Part shown: positions 7,929 through 17,400 of the stretch, in pieces
Numbering within the stretch: position 1 is the first letter of the stretch
How the letters are laid out: every line of letters begins with the position of its first letter
NCBI GenBank assembly: GCA_964512635.1
Contig: CAZEJB010000002.1
Coordinates: forward strand, 62,001-126,000
Direction: 5' to 3'
Origin: JADZFO01 sp964512635
Lineage (GTDB): Bacteria; 4484-113; JAFGCY01
Length of the DNA stretch: 64,000 bases
Translations under genes and position numbers: made by a program
Notes under the pieces: generated by a model
What the model saw: the letters and a program-made list of their open reading frames with translations, nothing else
What the model was told of the DNA's origin: nothing
The model's database searches: none

Positions 7929-8737
7929 ATAAGAACCGCACGCCGCTGCTCGCGGCAAACTGGAAGATGAACCACCACTGGGAGAACTGCGAGCAGTACT
8001 GCGCGGCCCTGCGCGAGCACCTGCCGGAGTACTTCGGCGCCGGTGAGGAGCAGTCGGCAGTGGTCACCCCGGCGGTGGAGCTGGCGATCTTTCCGCCCCT
8101 GCCCTACCTTTCCCTGATCTATCGCCTGCTTGAGGATTCCACAATCTTCCTCGGGGCGCAGGATGTCAGCCGCTATGAAGAAGGCGCGTTCACAGGTGAG
8201 GTATCGAGCCAGATGCTGTCAGATGTAGGCTGCGACTACTGCCTGCTGGGGCACAGCGAACGCCGCGACATGCTGGGCGAGACGGATGCGGATGTGGCGC
8301 TGAAACTAAAGCGCCTGCACAGTGCAGAAGTGATGCCGGTCATCTGCATCGGCGAGAGCCGGGCCCAGCGTGAGGCTGGCCGCGCCGTCGAGCACACCCT
8401 GGCGCAGCTGACTGAACTTAAGGAAGTTCTGGCAGGCTTTGACCTCGGCGGCTTTGTCATCGCCTATGAACCAATCTGGGCCATCGGCACGGGCCAGAAT
8501 GCCACGCCGGACGACGCTCAGGAAATGGCTGCCGCGATTCGCGCGTGGCTGAGCAATGAGTTGAATGATGAACTGGCGGCTTCGACCCTGGTCCTCTATG
8601 GCGGATCCGTCAACCCCGAGAACATCGGCAGCTATCTGGCCTGCGACGATATCGACGGCGCCTTGATCGGAGGAGCTTCGCTGGACGCTGAGAAGTACGC
8701 CGCGATGTCCCGTGTGGCCCTGCAGCAAGCCGGCTAG
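7925..8737 (+). CDS. tpiA: Triosephosphate isomerase
   Basis: Interconverts dihydroxyacetone phosphate and glyceraldehyde 3-phosphate in glycolysis. All catalytic elements are visible: NWKMN with Lys14, GHSERR with His110, and YEPIWAIGTG with Glu182 followed by the flexible loop, plus the phosphate-binding LYGGSV and LIGGASL. 270 aa is a little longer than the usual 245-255. The ATGA overlap with the preceding gene indicates coupling. It runs into the convergent thermonuclease gene with a 4-bp overlap at the 3' ends. Confidence 0.97.
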   Translation: MNKNRTPLLAANWKMNHHWENCEQYCAALREHLPEYFGAGEEQSAVVTPAVELAIFPPLPYLSLIYRLLEDSTIFLGAQDVSRYEEGAFTGEVSSQMLSDVGCDYCLLGHSERRDMLGETDADVALKLKRLHSAEVMPVICIGESRAQREAGRAVEHTLAQLTELKEVLAGFDLGGFVIAYEPIWAIGTGQNATPDDAQEMAAAIRAWLSNELNDELAASTLVLYGGSVNPENIGSYLACDDIDGALIGGASLDAEKYAAMSRVALQQAG

Positions 8738-9360
8738 CGCGCAGGGCCTGAGACTGCGGCGGATTGGGACAGCGAATCCTCGCGGGCCTGCCGCAGGCGC
8801 TCGTAGTACTTCATGCGACCATCGGCATACTGGAACAGGGGTACTGCAGCGTCGCGGACAAGCACTTCGTTAAGCAGGATCCTCTCCCCGTCCGGCATGT
8901 CCAGCCAGACCCAGGCCAGCACCCGCCCGTGCTTGTCGACCGGCCCGCTGCCCTCAGGCTCGACATTGATCGCTGTTGCCTTCTCCAGCAGTCTCCGGTT
9001 GAACTCGCGTGCCGGGGATCCCTCCGGGGTATCCATTTCCGGCGCATTGATTCCTACCAGGCGCACTTCGACTTCGCGGCCCTCAAGCGTTTCCAGGTAG
9101 AAACTGTCTCCATCAATGACGTGGCGCAACCGTGCCGGCCAGCTCCTGCTTGTCAGTTCGTCATCTTGACGTGCACAGGGCGGCTGGCTGGTCGTCCCTG
9201 ATGGCGGGCGGCCCGAACCGGAAGGACGATTGGCCGGCGCTGTCGCCTGTCCGGAGCGGGCATAGAGATACAGCACCACAAGCGCCATGACTAAGAGGCT
9301 GAGCCACCAAGGTCGGCGCGAGCGGCCGCCGGGACCACGCCGCAGTCGCATCCGCCTCAC
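8734..9360 (-). CDS. Membrane-anchored thermonuclease (staphylococcal nuclease-like)
   Basis: 208 aa. A basic N terminus and one transmembrane segment (about 19-35) are followed by a Pro/Ser-rich linker and an SNase domain (about 75-195). HVIDGDSFYLE, VRLVGINAPEMDTPEG and DKHGRVLAWVWL carry the equivalents of the Ca ligands (Asp of VIDGD, Asn/Glu of INAPE) and the two catalytic arginines. Probably cleaves nucleic acid outside the inner membrane. The GTG start at 9360 overlaps the stop of the upstream ABC ATPase gene (GTGA). Confidence 0.88.
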   Translation of the reverse strand: MRRMRLRRGPGGRSRRPWWLSLLVMALVVLYLYARSGQATAPANRPSGSGRPPSGTTSQPPCARQDDELTSRSWPARLRHVIDGDSFYLETLEGREVEVRLVGINAPEMDTPEGSPAREFNRRLLEKATAINVEPEGSGPVDKHGRVLAWVWLDMPDGERILLNEVLVRDAAVPLFQYADGRMKYYERLRQAREDSLSQSAAVSGPAR

Positions 9361-10469
9361 GGCTGTTCTGCCGCGGAGGTGTGTACTGTCAGCGCGGCCT
9401 CAAGTTCAGCGGAGGCTCCGGCCAGCCAGCAGGCAGCCAGACTGGCGCCGCTGGGCTGCAGATCCGGATACAGCTCGCTGCAGCGCTGCTGGGCCCGCGG
9501 ACAACGGGGATGGAAGCGACAGCCGCTGGGGAACTGCCCCGGCCGCGGCGGACTGCCGGGAATGCTGTATAGACGCGTGTCATGACCGGCCACGGCGCTG
9601 TGCCTGCGGACGGCCTGACGCCCCGGCAAGCTGGCCAGCAGCCCCTGACTGTAAGGATGCTGGGGGTCGCGCAGGAAGTCCTGGGTCGGCGCGTCTTCAA
9701 CGATCCGCCCGGCGTACATCACCAGCACACGGCTGCAGAGCTGGGCGACCACGCCAATATCGTGAGTGATGAACAGCACTGCCAGCTGACGCTGCTGTTG
9801 CAGGCTGCGCAGCGTGGCCAGCACCTGCGCCTGGATCGTCACGTCCAGCGCAGTGGTTGGTTCGTCGCAGATCAGCAGCTCAGGCTCGCCGGCCAGAGCG
9901 ATAGCCAGCAGCGCGCGCTGGCGCAGGCCGCCGCTTAGCTGGTGCGGGAACTGCCGAGCGCGCATCTCAGGCTGGGGCATGCCGACCATGTCAAGCAGCT
10001 CATTGATGCGGCTGTGCAGCGCTGTGCCCCGCAGACCCGGCCGCAGGCCCTCGGAGCCCAGGCTGGGGCGCCGCAAGACCTCGGCAATCTGGTAGTCCAG
10101 GCGAAGCAGCGGATTTAGGCAGGAAAGTGGATCCTGGAAGACCATGCCAACACTGCGGCCGCGATACTGCAGCATCTCGCGCTCGGGAAGTGCCAGCAGA
10201 TCGACTGCTGCGGACTGGGCCGCGCCGCCCGGTCGCTGGCGGTGACCATTCCAGAGAACCTGACCTTCAATCCGGGCACCAGGCAGGCCGCGGGTCAGTC
10301 CCATCAGGGTCATGGAAGTCAGGCTTTTGCCGCAGCCGCTTTCACCCACCAGGCCTACGCACTCGCCCCGCGCCAGGCTGAAGCTGACGCCATCAACCGG
10401 CTCGGAGCGGCGGCCGGTCGCCGAAGGCAGGCTCAGGCGCAGGTTGCGGACTTCCAACAGCGGATTCAC
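9357..10469 (-). CDS. OppD/DppD-type ABC transporter ATP-binding protein
   Basis: 370 aa. Walker A GESGCGKS, Q-loop QDPLSCLNP, signature LSGGLRQR, Walker B LLICDEPTTALD and the switch histidine in FITHDIG are all present. The C-terminal oligopeptide (oligo_HPY) region contains CRFHPRCPRAQQRC, typical of peptide and nickel importers. No permease, binding protein or second ATPase lies next to it, so it must pair with components encoded elsewhere. The GTG start is preceded at 6 nt by TATAAT, a leaderless arrangement. It is translationally coupled to the downstream nuclease. Confidence 0.92.
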   Translation of the reverse strand: MNPLLEVRNLRLSLPSATGRRSEPVDGVSFSLARGECVGLVGESGCGKSLTSMTLMGLTRGLPGARIEGQVLWNGHRQRPGGAAQSAAVDLLALPEREMLQYRGRSVGMVFQDPLSCLNPLLRLDYQIAEVLRRPSLGSEGLRPGLRGTALHSRINELLDMVGMPQPEMRARQFPHQLSGGLRQRALLAIALAGEPELLICDEPTTALDVTIQAQVLATLRSLQQQRQLAVLFITHDIGVVAQLCSRVLVMYAGRIVEDAPTQDFLRDPQHPYSQGLLASLPGRQAVRRHSAVAGHDTRLYSIPGSPPRPGQFPSGCRFHPRCPRAQQRCSELYPDLQPSGASLAACWLAGASAELEAALTVHTSAAEQP

Positions 10470-10473
10470 CCGG

Positions 10474-10505
10474 CGATTATACGTGGCCGGGCGGGCCTAT
10501 AATCG
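10474..10505. promoter_or_regulatory. Symmetric divergent leaderless promoter pair
   Basis: CGATTATA (10474-10481) and TATAATCG (10498-10505) form a perfect inverted repeat with 16 bp between them. Read outward, each arm is TATAAT followed by 6 nt and a start codon (GTG 10469 on minus, ATG 10510 on plus). With a 17-bp spacer, the -35 of each promoter would fall on the -10 of the other, so the two polymerases would compete. Confidence 0.7.
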
Positions 10506-10509
10506 GGGC

Positions 10510-12909
10510 ATGGACTTCCATGGTCTGCAGCCTGCGCGCACTTTGCTGGTGCTGTGCCTGCTGCTGACCTGCGTTCTGTCAGCGGCGCGGGCGCAGGATG
10601 CCCCTGCGGACACAAGCATTGCACCTCCAGCTGCAACTGCAGCGAGCGCGACAGACGACCTGGAGGCCGGCGGCATTGTCTTCAAGGTGCAGGCAGGCTA
10701 TGGCAACGGGACCTACAGCTTCGCGCTGCCAGTGCCAAATGCCGCGCTGGCCCGCCAGGGCGCCAGCAACACCGGGCTCGCCTGGCAACTGGCCTACAAC
10801 CAAAGCGTTATTCCGGTGCAGGTGCAGATCCGCCACCGTTTTCCCAGCGCGTTTAAGGGCCGTGTTGAGGTGGAGTGCCGCAACAGTGTGTCGCTGGTAG
10901 AAGCGGGTGGCAATCCCGTGCTTACCATCCACCGGGATGTACTGGTGCCGCCGTCAGTGGATTTCCAGGTCACCATGCTGCCCCGGGTGGTTCCACCGGT
11001 CTCACCCGGCTCGCCGGTCTGGCTGACTGTGCGGCTGTATCAGGGCGATAACGAAAAGCCGGTCAGCGTGGAGCGCAGCTATGCCTATCAGCTCGCGCCG
11101 GACTTTTTGTACTCGCTGCATCTTGACGCAGCGGATGCGATTGTGTCCGATGAAATCAACCCGGGCAACGAAGAGCAGCTCAAACTCAGGCTGAGCGTGC
11201 CCAACTATGGTCCACAGGATGTCGACCCCATATTTCTGAGCATGCGGCACTACCTGCTGCCTGCACCACACCGCCAGCTGACAGGCGCGCCGCTGGGGCC
11301 CCGCGACTTCGCCTTTGTGATTGCCGATCTGGCAGCGCTGCGGCAGTGGAGCGCCGAAGAGCAGGCGGCCCTGCTGACTTTCCTTGAGGCCGGTGGACAC
11401 CTGTGCCTCTATAACGCGCCGGCAACAGAGAGCTGGCAGGGCCTGCCGCTCAAGGAACCGGGAGCCGTTGGCCGCGGGGTCATGCTGCCCGTGGCGGGCG
11501 GATTTGCCGATGCACGCCAGGCAGTCAAGCGCTGGCTGACCGGTGAGCTGAGCGAGTTTGTATTGCTGTCAGGCGGCAGTGTGCGGGGCTTCAGCTTCAA
11601 CGAAATGCAGCTCCCACCGGACAAGCGCCTTAGCGGCCAGCTTGATCTGGCGGGCCTGCTGGGGCTCTACCGCCCGCGGAGGATTCAGCCGCCGGTAGTG
11701 GATAACCCCGCAGAGCCCTATGTCCAGCCGCAGTGGCCTCCTTATGAGCCTGGTTATCTGAACCCGGTCTACATCTACCGCGAGAGCTGCCGCTGCGCGG
11801 CCCGCGAACCTTGGGACTTCCCGCAGTTCAGCCAGCCCAACTCACGCTATCTGAACAACTCCTATTTCAACCTGGCGCTGCAAAGCCAGGATAGCGACGA
11901 GTACACGCCCCCGCCTCCGCCGTTGAACCAGCTCGCCCGTGCGCCGCGGCGGCTGCCCTGGCAGCTCTATGCCGCCCTGCTGCCCGCAGCGTTGCTGGGG
12001 CTGTTAAGCCTGCCGCGCAGCCGTGTTCATGGCCTTGCGTATCGGCTGTCGATTTCTTTTCTGCTCCTGGCTTCCATGGTTTGGTGCGGCTTGCTCTGGT
12101 ATCGCCAGCCCGCCGCCGAGGCGCGTGAAGTCAGCCTTAGCCTGCTGGACCTTGTTGCCGGCAGCAGCGGGGCTATCGAACGCCGCCTGACAGCCTCAAC
12201 ACGCAGCCGGCCGGAGGGGCAGGATCTGGTGCTGCCCGCCGAAGCGCTGCTGCGCCGGGTAGCGCAGAACCCGGCCGGTGATCTCGAGTGGGGCGTCAGC
12301 CGGCCCGAAGGATGGCGCCCTGCGCTGGCCGAGCTCAGGATCAGCGGCGGCAACCCATTTGTCGCTACCTCACTGGAAGCCGTCGAACAGGCATCTGAAC
12401 TTTCCGGCGCCCTAAGCAGCGAAGTTACGCGCAGCGGCGACCTCATCCAGGTCAAGCTGGATACTTCCGGTCTGCCGGCTGGATCGAGCTGCCTGCTGCA
12501 GTCTCCGCTGGGCTGGCAGGTAGTTCCATCCGGAAACCCGGGCTTCAAAGTGCAGCTGCGCCTGCCGCGGCTTGACCCCTGGCCGGGGGCGCAGCGCCTG
12601 AAGCAGTGGGAGACGATCTGGGAGCGCGAGAACTCCGGCTGGGCCCAGCAACTTGAGATGAGCAGCATCGGCGAACAGAGCCGCCTGTTGCTGGCGATCC
12701 AGGGCCAGCTCGCCGGGGGAGTCGAGACACTGCCAAGGCTCGCCTGGCTGGGCATCATGGCCCAGCCGCTCAGCGGGCTGGCTGCCGCTGATCTGGCCAG
12801 CGGCCGTGGTCAGGCCCTGCTGTGGGTCGCCTTGCCCGGAGGCCCTGAAGACAAGGAAGACGATATCCGCTTCCTGCGATACAGCTTCCCGTTGGAGCCG
12901 GCATCGTGA
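10510..12909 (+). CDS. Large exported protein with GATase-like and transmembrane segments, unknown function
   Basis: 799 aa from ATG 10510, chosen because TATAAT ends 6 nt upstream and a signal peptide starts there (LLVLCLLLTCVLSAARAQ). An extracytoplasmic region of about 450 residues contains FVIADLAALRQWSAEEQAAL and LTFLEAGGHLCLY (about 267-300), typical of the class I glutamine amidotransferase-like domain in envelope proteins that has lost catalysis. Two transmembrane helices follow (about 484-500 and 512-530), then about 260 more residues. It overlaps the next membrane-protein gene by 4 bp, so the pair probably works together. Family not recognised. Confidence 0.75.
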   Translation: MDFHGLQPARTLLVLCLLLTCVLSAARAQDAPADTSIAPPAATAASATDDLEAGGIVFKVQAGYGNGTYSFALPVPNAALARQGASNTGLAWQLAYNQSVIPVQVQIRHRFPSAFKGRVEVECRNSVSLVEAGGNPVLTIHRDVLVPPSVDFQVTMLPRVVPPVSPGSPVWLTVRLYQGDNEKPVSVERSYAYQLAPDFLYSLHLDAADAIVSDEINPGNEEQLKLRLSVPNYGPQDVDPIFLSMRHYLLPAPHRQLTGAPLGPRDFAFVIADLAALRQWSAEEQAALLTFLEAGGHLCLYNAPATESWQGLPLKEPGAVGRGVMLPVAGGFADARQAVKRWLTGELSEFVLLSGGSVRGFSFNEMQLPPDKRLSGQLDLAGLLGLYRPRRIQPPVVDNPAEPYVQPQWPPYEPGYLNPVYIYRESCRCAAREPWDFPQFSQPNSRYLNNSYFNLALQSQDSDEYTPPPPPLNQLARAPRRLPWQLYAALLPAALLGLLSLPRSRVHGLAYRLSISFLLLASMVWCGLLWYRQPAAEAREVSLSLLDLVAGSSGAIERRLTASTRSRPEGQDLVLPAEALLRRVAQNPAGDLEWGVSRPEGWRPALAELRISGGNPFVATSLEAVEQASELSGALSSEVTRSGDLIQVKLDTSGLPAGSSCLLQSPLGWQVVPSGNPGFKVQLRLPRLDPWPGAQRLKQWETIWERENSGWAQQLEMSSIGEQSRLLLAIQGQLAGGVETLPRLAWLGIMAQPLSGLAAADLASGRGQALLWVALPGGPEDKEDDIRFLRYSFPLEPAS

Positions 12910-14423
12910 AGCACCCTGGTCCGGCGAACGGTGGAGAGATGATGGACGGCCTGGAGGCCCGGATTCTGTCGGGCCCCGGGCAGCAGTGGTGGCAACGCCT
13001 GCTGGCCGCGCCGCTGCTGTGGGTCTGGCTGGCGCTTGCATCTTATTGGCTGCTGCGCGGTCTGCTGGGCCGCGCCGGTGCGGTCAGTCCTGGACTGCCC
13101 GAGCTGCTGAACCAGATCGGCCTGAGCCTGTGGGTCGCCGGCGCATTGCTTGCACCGGCCTATGAGCAGCTCCTTCGGCGCTGCCGCCAGAATCAGGGCG
13201 TCGGCGGCGCAGGGGGACTGGCGGGCAACATGCTGGATCTCAACTTCGCCTGGCCCTGGTTCACCTGGTCGGGTTTCAGCCTGGCCCTGGCCTGCCTGCC
13301 GGCCCTGCTGCCCTACACTCCAGGCCATGCGCTGATGCTGGCAGCCACAGCCGACCCCGTGGAGTTCGAGCTGCGGCTGCTGCCGGCCTGCATCGGCTTC
13401 ATTACTGCTGGTGGCGGCCTGGCTGTGCTGCTGTCGCTTGGGCTGTACAGTGCACTGCGGCGCTGGATTGGCCCGACCCTTGCGGCTGGTCCATGGCTGG
13501 CCGCAGTCCTCCTGCTGCACTGGCAGGCGCTTAACGGCAGCGACATGGTGCAGCGCAGCGCGCGCGGCGACCTGCCATGGCTGGATCGTGTTCCGCTGAG
13601 CCTGGGCCAGCAGTTTGTTGAGCTGGTCACCGTTCTGCGCTCCATCGGAAACAGCCCGCCTTACCTCAATGAAATCCTGCTATGGCTGACAGCCCTGACC
13701 GCCGGGCTACTGACCATTGCCGGCCTGCTGCTGCTGCTTGCTGCGCTTGGACGGCGCAGCCGTGCGCTGCAGCCGCGCCTGCTGCCTATCATGCTGGCCG
13801 CAGGCATCATGGTTCCGCTGGCCAGCCTGATACCCGGTGTGCTCATGTGGCTGTCCCAGGCCGAGGTTCCTGCGCCAGGCGACTGGACTACCCTGGCCCC
13901 GCTGGGTCTTGGCGCGGTCTGGCTGGTCTACTGGCTGGCCACCTGGCCCCGGGCTCTTGATGCCAAAGCTCAGCCGCAGGGGCCAGCCTGGCTGCTGCTC
14001 TTCTGGATACTGCCGGCCTGCTGGGCACTGATGAGCTGGCCCGCAGTAATCGCAGGCCAGAGCACACAAAAAGAAGTGCTGTTTCAGGCCCTCGTGGCCC
14101 TGTTTCTGCTGGCACCAGGCTGCAGCCTGATCGCAGCCGCTCAGCGCCTGAGTCGTAGCTGGCCTCTCGCGCTGCGTACACTGCTGCAACTTGTTCCCCT
14201 GTCCGTTCTCCTCTGTCCGCTCGACGGCGCCGAGCGCAGCCTGCCGCGGCTGCTGCTGGAGACACTGCCACAGGCCCTGGCTCAGCCGGAGGCCCGTCCG
14301 GAAGCCCTGCTGATCCTTGGTCTGCTGGCCGCTTTCCACACGCTGATCCAGCTAATGCTAGGCAGACCACTTAGACCCGGCGCGCGCCGCCGGGCCAGCG
14401 CTGGACCGCTTGTAGCGGCCTGA
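12906..14423 (+). CDS. Polytopic membrane protein, unknown function
   Basis: 505 aa with about 10-12 hydrophobic helices spread over the whole length (for example LLWVWLALASYWLL, LAVLLSLGLYSAL, LLTIAGLLLLLAAL, LALRTLLQLVPLSVLL). The composition is extremely Leu/Ala/Trp-rich with few loops. The GTG start overlaps the preceding stop (GTGA); ATG codons at 12939 and 12942, just after GGTGGAGAG, are plausible alternatives. It might act as a permease-like partner of the exported protein before it, but no transporter signature is visible and this is inference. Confidence 0.75.
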   Translation: MKHPGPANGGEMMDGLEARILSGPGQQWWQRLLAAPLLWVWLALASYWLLRGLLGRAGAVSPGLPELLNQIGLSLWVAGALLAPAYEQLLRRCRQNQGVGGAGGLAGNMLDLNFAWPWFTWSGFSLALACLPALLPYTPGHALMLAATADPVEFELRLLPACIGFITAGGGLAVLLSLGLYSALRRWIGPTLAAGPWLAAVLLLHWQALNGSDMVQRSARGDLPWLDRVPLSLGQQFVELVTVLRSIGNSPPYLNEILLWLTALTAGLLTIAGLLLLLAALGRRSRALQPRLLPIMLAAGIMVPLASLIPGVLMWLSQAEVPAPGDWTTLAPLGLGAVWLVYWLATWPRALDAKAQPQGPAWLLLFWILPACWALMSWPAVIAGQSTQKEVLFQALVALFLLAPGCSLIAAAQRLSRSWPLALRTLLQLVPLSVLLCPLDGAERSLPRLLLETLPQALAQPEARPEALLILGLLAAFHTLIQLMLGRPLRPGARRRASAGPLVAA

Positions 14424-14450
14424 ACACAGCTGGCGTTCAGTCCCTGGAGC

Positions 14451-17400
14451 CTACCGGCCTTGCGATCCCTGACTGCGCTCCTTGGCGATGTAGTACATCA
14501 GCGGAATGACTATGAGTGACAAGGTCGTGCTGGCCAGAATACCGAAAAGCAGCGCCCAGCTCAGACCGCTCCAGACCGGATCGCCAACGACAACCAGCAT
14601 GCCCGCAATGGCTGCCACGGCCGTCAGAACAATCGGGCGCGTACGGATCGCCCCAGCGAGAATCACCGCGTCGCGCAGCGGTACCCCGGCGGCTATGGCG
14701 TCCTTGATGAACTCGATCAGGATGATTGAGTTGCGCACCACAATGCCCGCAAGGGCGATAACGCCGATCATGCCCGTCGCGCTGAAATAGATGTCAAAGG
14801 CGCCCAGAATGGCAAAGCCCGGCAGGATGCCCAGCATGGTCAGCGGCACGGCCCCCAGGATGACCAGCGGATCGACAAAGCTGTGAAAGCGGCCGACCAG
14901 CAGCAGATAGATCAGCACGATCGCCACACCCATCGCTATGCCAAGGTCGCGGAAGACCTTGAGCGTAAGGTCCCACTCGCCCTCCCATTTCAGTTCATAG
15001 CCGGGGCTGAGCGGCTGGCGCGCCAGTTTGCCCATCAGCTCGATCACCGCATAGACACTGGAGCGCCGGCCCATCTCACCATAGACATAGCTGATCTGGC
15101 GCAGGTCCTTGTGATAAATCGGCCGCAGGGCCTCACCGGGTTCACTGCGCGTCAGGCTGGAGAGCGGCACCGGCCCGGAAGGACTGGGCAACACGATGTT
15201 GTTCAGGTCGCTGGGCTGGCTGCGGTACTGCGGCGGAAAGCGCAGCACAACCGGGGTCTGCACGAGTTCTGCCGGATCGTGCAGCACAGTCATGCGGTAG
15301 CCGGCCAGCGCAGCATACAGCGACATGGCCACATCTTTCACGCTCAAACCGGCGCGCTGGGCCCGCTCGCGGTCGACCTGAAGCTGCAGCTGCTGAGCCG
15401 CGGTACTGACCGAATCGTCAATATCCACCACCTCGGCTGTTTCAGCAAACAGGCCGCGCACCCGGGCCACAGCTTCGCGCTGCTGCTCACCGTACTGGCC
15501 ATAGATCTCGGCGACCAGGGTGGCACGGACAGGCGGCCCGGGAGGGTCTTCGACAAGCTTGACCACGGCCCCATACTTCTCTGCCAACGCGGCAAGCTCT
15601 GGCCGCAACCCCAGCACGATTTGCTCGCTGGAGATATCGCGGTCTTCCTTCGGCGTCAGGTTGACCCGGATATCTGCCTGCGCCGGGTCATTGCGGAAAG
15701 CCGTACCGCGCAGCAGTCCGTTGAAGTCCACCACAGAACCTGTGCCGACCGTTGTAATCAGCGCGCGCAGTTCAGGCAGAGTCAAAAGCTCGGCTTCGAT
15801 CTCAGCGCTAAGCTGCTCAGTCAGGTTCAGGCTGCTGCCGGCAGGCATGTCGACCGTCACCAGGAAAGTGTTTTTGTTGGCCTTCGGCAGCATTCGGAAC
15901 TTGACCAGCTGGAACAGCGGCAGGGTGAAACTGGCCAGCAGGGCGATGATCAACACCCCAAACAGCAGCGCCCGCCGGGCCGGAGAGTCCATCAGGGGCT
16001 GGAGCGTGCGCTGGTAGAAGCGCAGCAGGCGCTGATCGGCTCCGTGCTCGCTGGCAAAATCCGCCGCAGCGCTCTTGCTGTCCGTGACATGCGCTTCACT
16101 GTGAACCCGCAACCAGCGCAGTGCCAGATAGGGCGTCACTTTGAAGGCCACCAGCAGGCTGACTATCATTGCCACCGGGACATTGAAAGGTATGGGTCCC
16201 ATGTAGGGCCCCATCATGCCGGTCACAAAAGCCATCGGGATCATCGATACGATCACCGTCAGCGTGGCGTAAATCGTGGGACTCGAGATCTCGTTAACTG
16301 CGAGGATGCAGGTTTTGGCTACTGACTCGCCCGGGGGCCGGCTCTTCAGGCGGCGATGGATATTCTCCACAACCACGATGGCGTCATCCACCAGAAGACC
16401 GAGGCTGAGTATCAAAGCAAAGAGAGTGATGCGGTTAATGGTCTGGCCGGCCAGCAGGCCGACGCCAAGCGTGACCAGCAGGGTGAGCGGGATTGCCAGC
16501 GCCACAACAGCGGCATCACGCCAGCCCAGCGCAACGACCAGCAATCCCAGAACGATCACGATAGCCCAGGTCAGGTGCGTAACAAGTTCATTGACCGCAT
16601 GGTTGGCGCCTTCGCCATCGTCGCGTGTCACCAGCCAGGCGGTGTCGGCCGGCAGCATCTGCGGTGCGAGCAGCTTCATCTGCCTGGTCAGGGCTTCGCT
16701 GATGCGTACTGCGTTTGTGCCCTGCTGCTTGGATATCGCCAGGGTGACTGCATTGAAGCTGCGGCCAGTGAGTTCCGCATCGGCCTGGCCCAGGCTGCCG
16801 CCGCCGATCAGATGCCCTCCAGCATGTACTCCAGGACCAAAGCTGATTCGGCTGATGTTGGACTGTTCGGCGGGTCCATCACTAACCCGTGCCAGATCCC
16901 GAAGATACACCGGCTGACCGCCGGGTCCGGCCTGGCTTGGCCGGGTTGAAAGCACCACGCTTCCAACATCCTCGGCGTTGCGCAGGAACTGGCCGGAGCG
17001 CACCAGGATCCGCTCACTGCCATGCTCAAGGCGATCGGAAGGCAGGCGCATATTGGCCCCCTCGAGCGCCTGGGCAATCACCTGCGGATCGATGGCATAG
17101 GCCGCGGCCTTCACCGGATCAAGCTCCACCGTGATCTGGCGGGTCTCCCCGCCGACGATCACCGAAGCACTGGTCCCCGGAACTTCGCGCAGGCCGGCAA
17201 CCAGTCGTTCGGCCGCACTGCGCAGCTCAAAGCTCGAGCGCGTGGCGCTGTAGAGCGTGATGGCCAGAATCGGCACCTCATTGATGTCCACCGGCTTAAC
17301 CAGTGGCTGCTGGACTCCGGCCGGCAGACTGTCGAGGTTGGAATAGACCTGGTTGTAAACCTTGAAGACGCTCTCTTCCTGCTTCTGTCCAACCAGAAAC

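Noticed and set aside
10312..10509. Upstream extension of the exported protein at 10510
   Set aside because: It overlaps the divergent ATPase gene, destroys the signal peptide at the true N terminus, and ignores the TATAAT placed 6 nt before ATG 10510.
14883..16325. A 480-codon plus-strand frame across the RND pump gene
   Set aside because: Antisense to a gene with clear AcrB motifs; no signals of its own.
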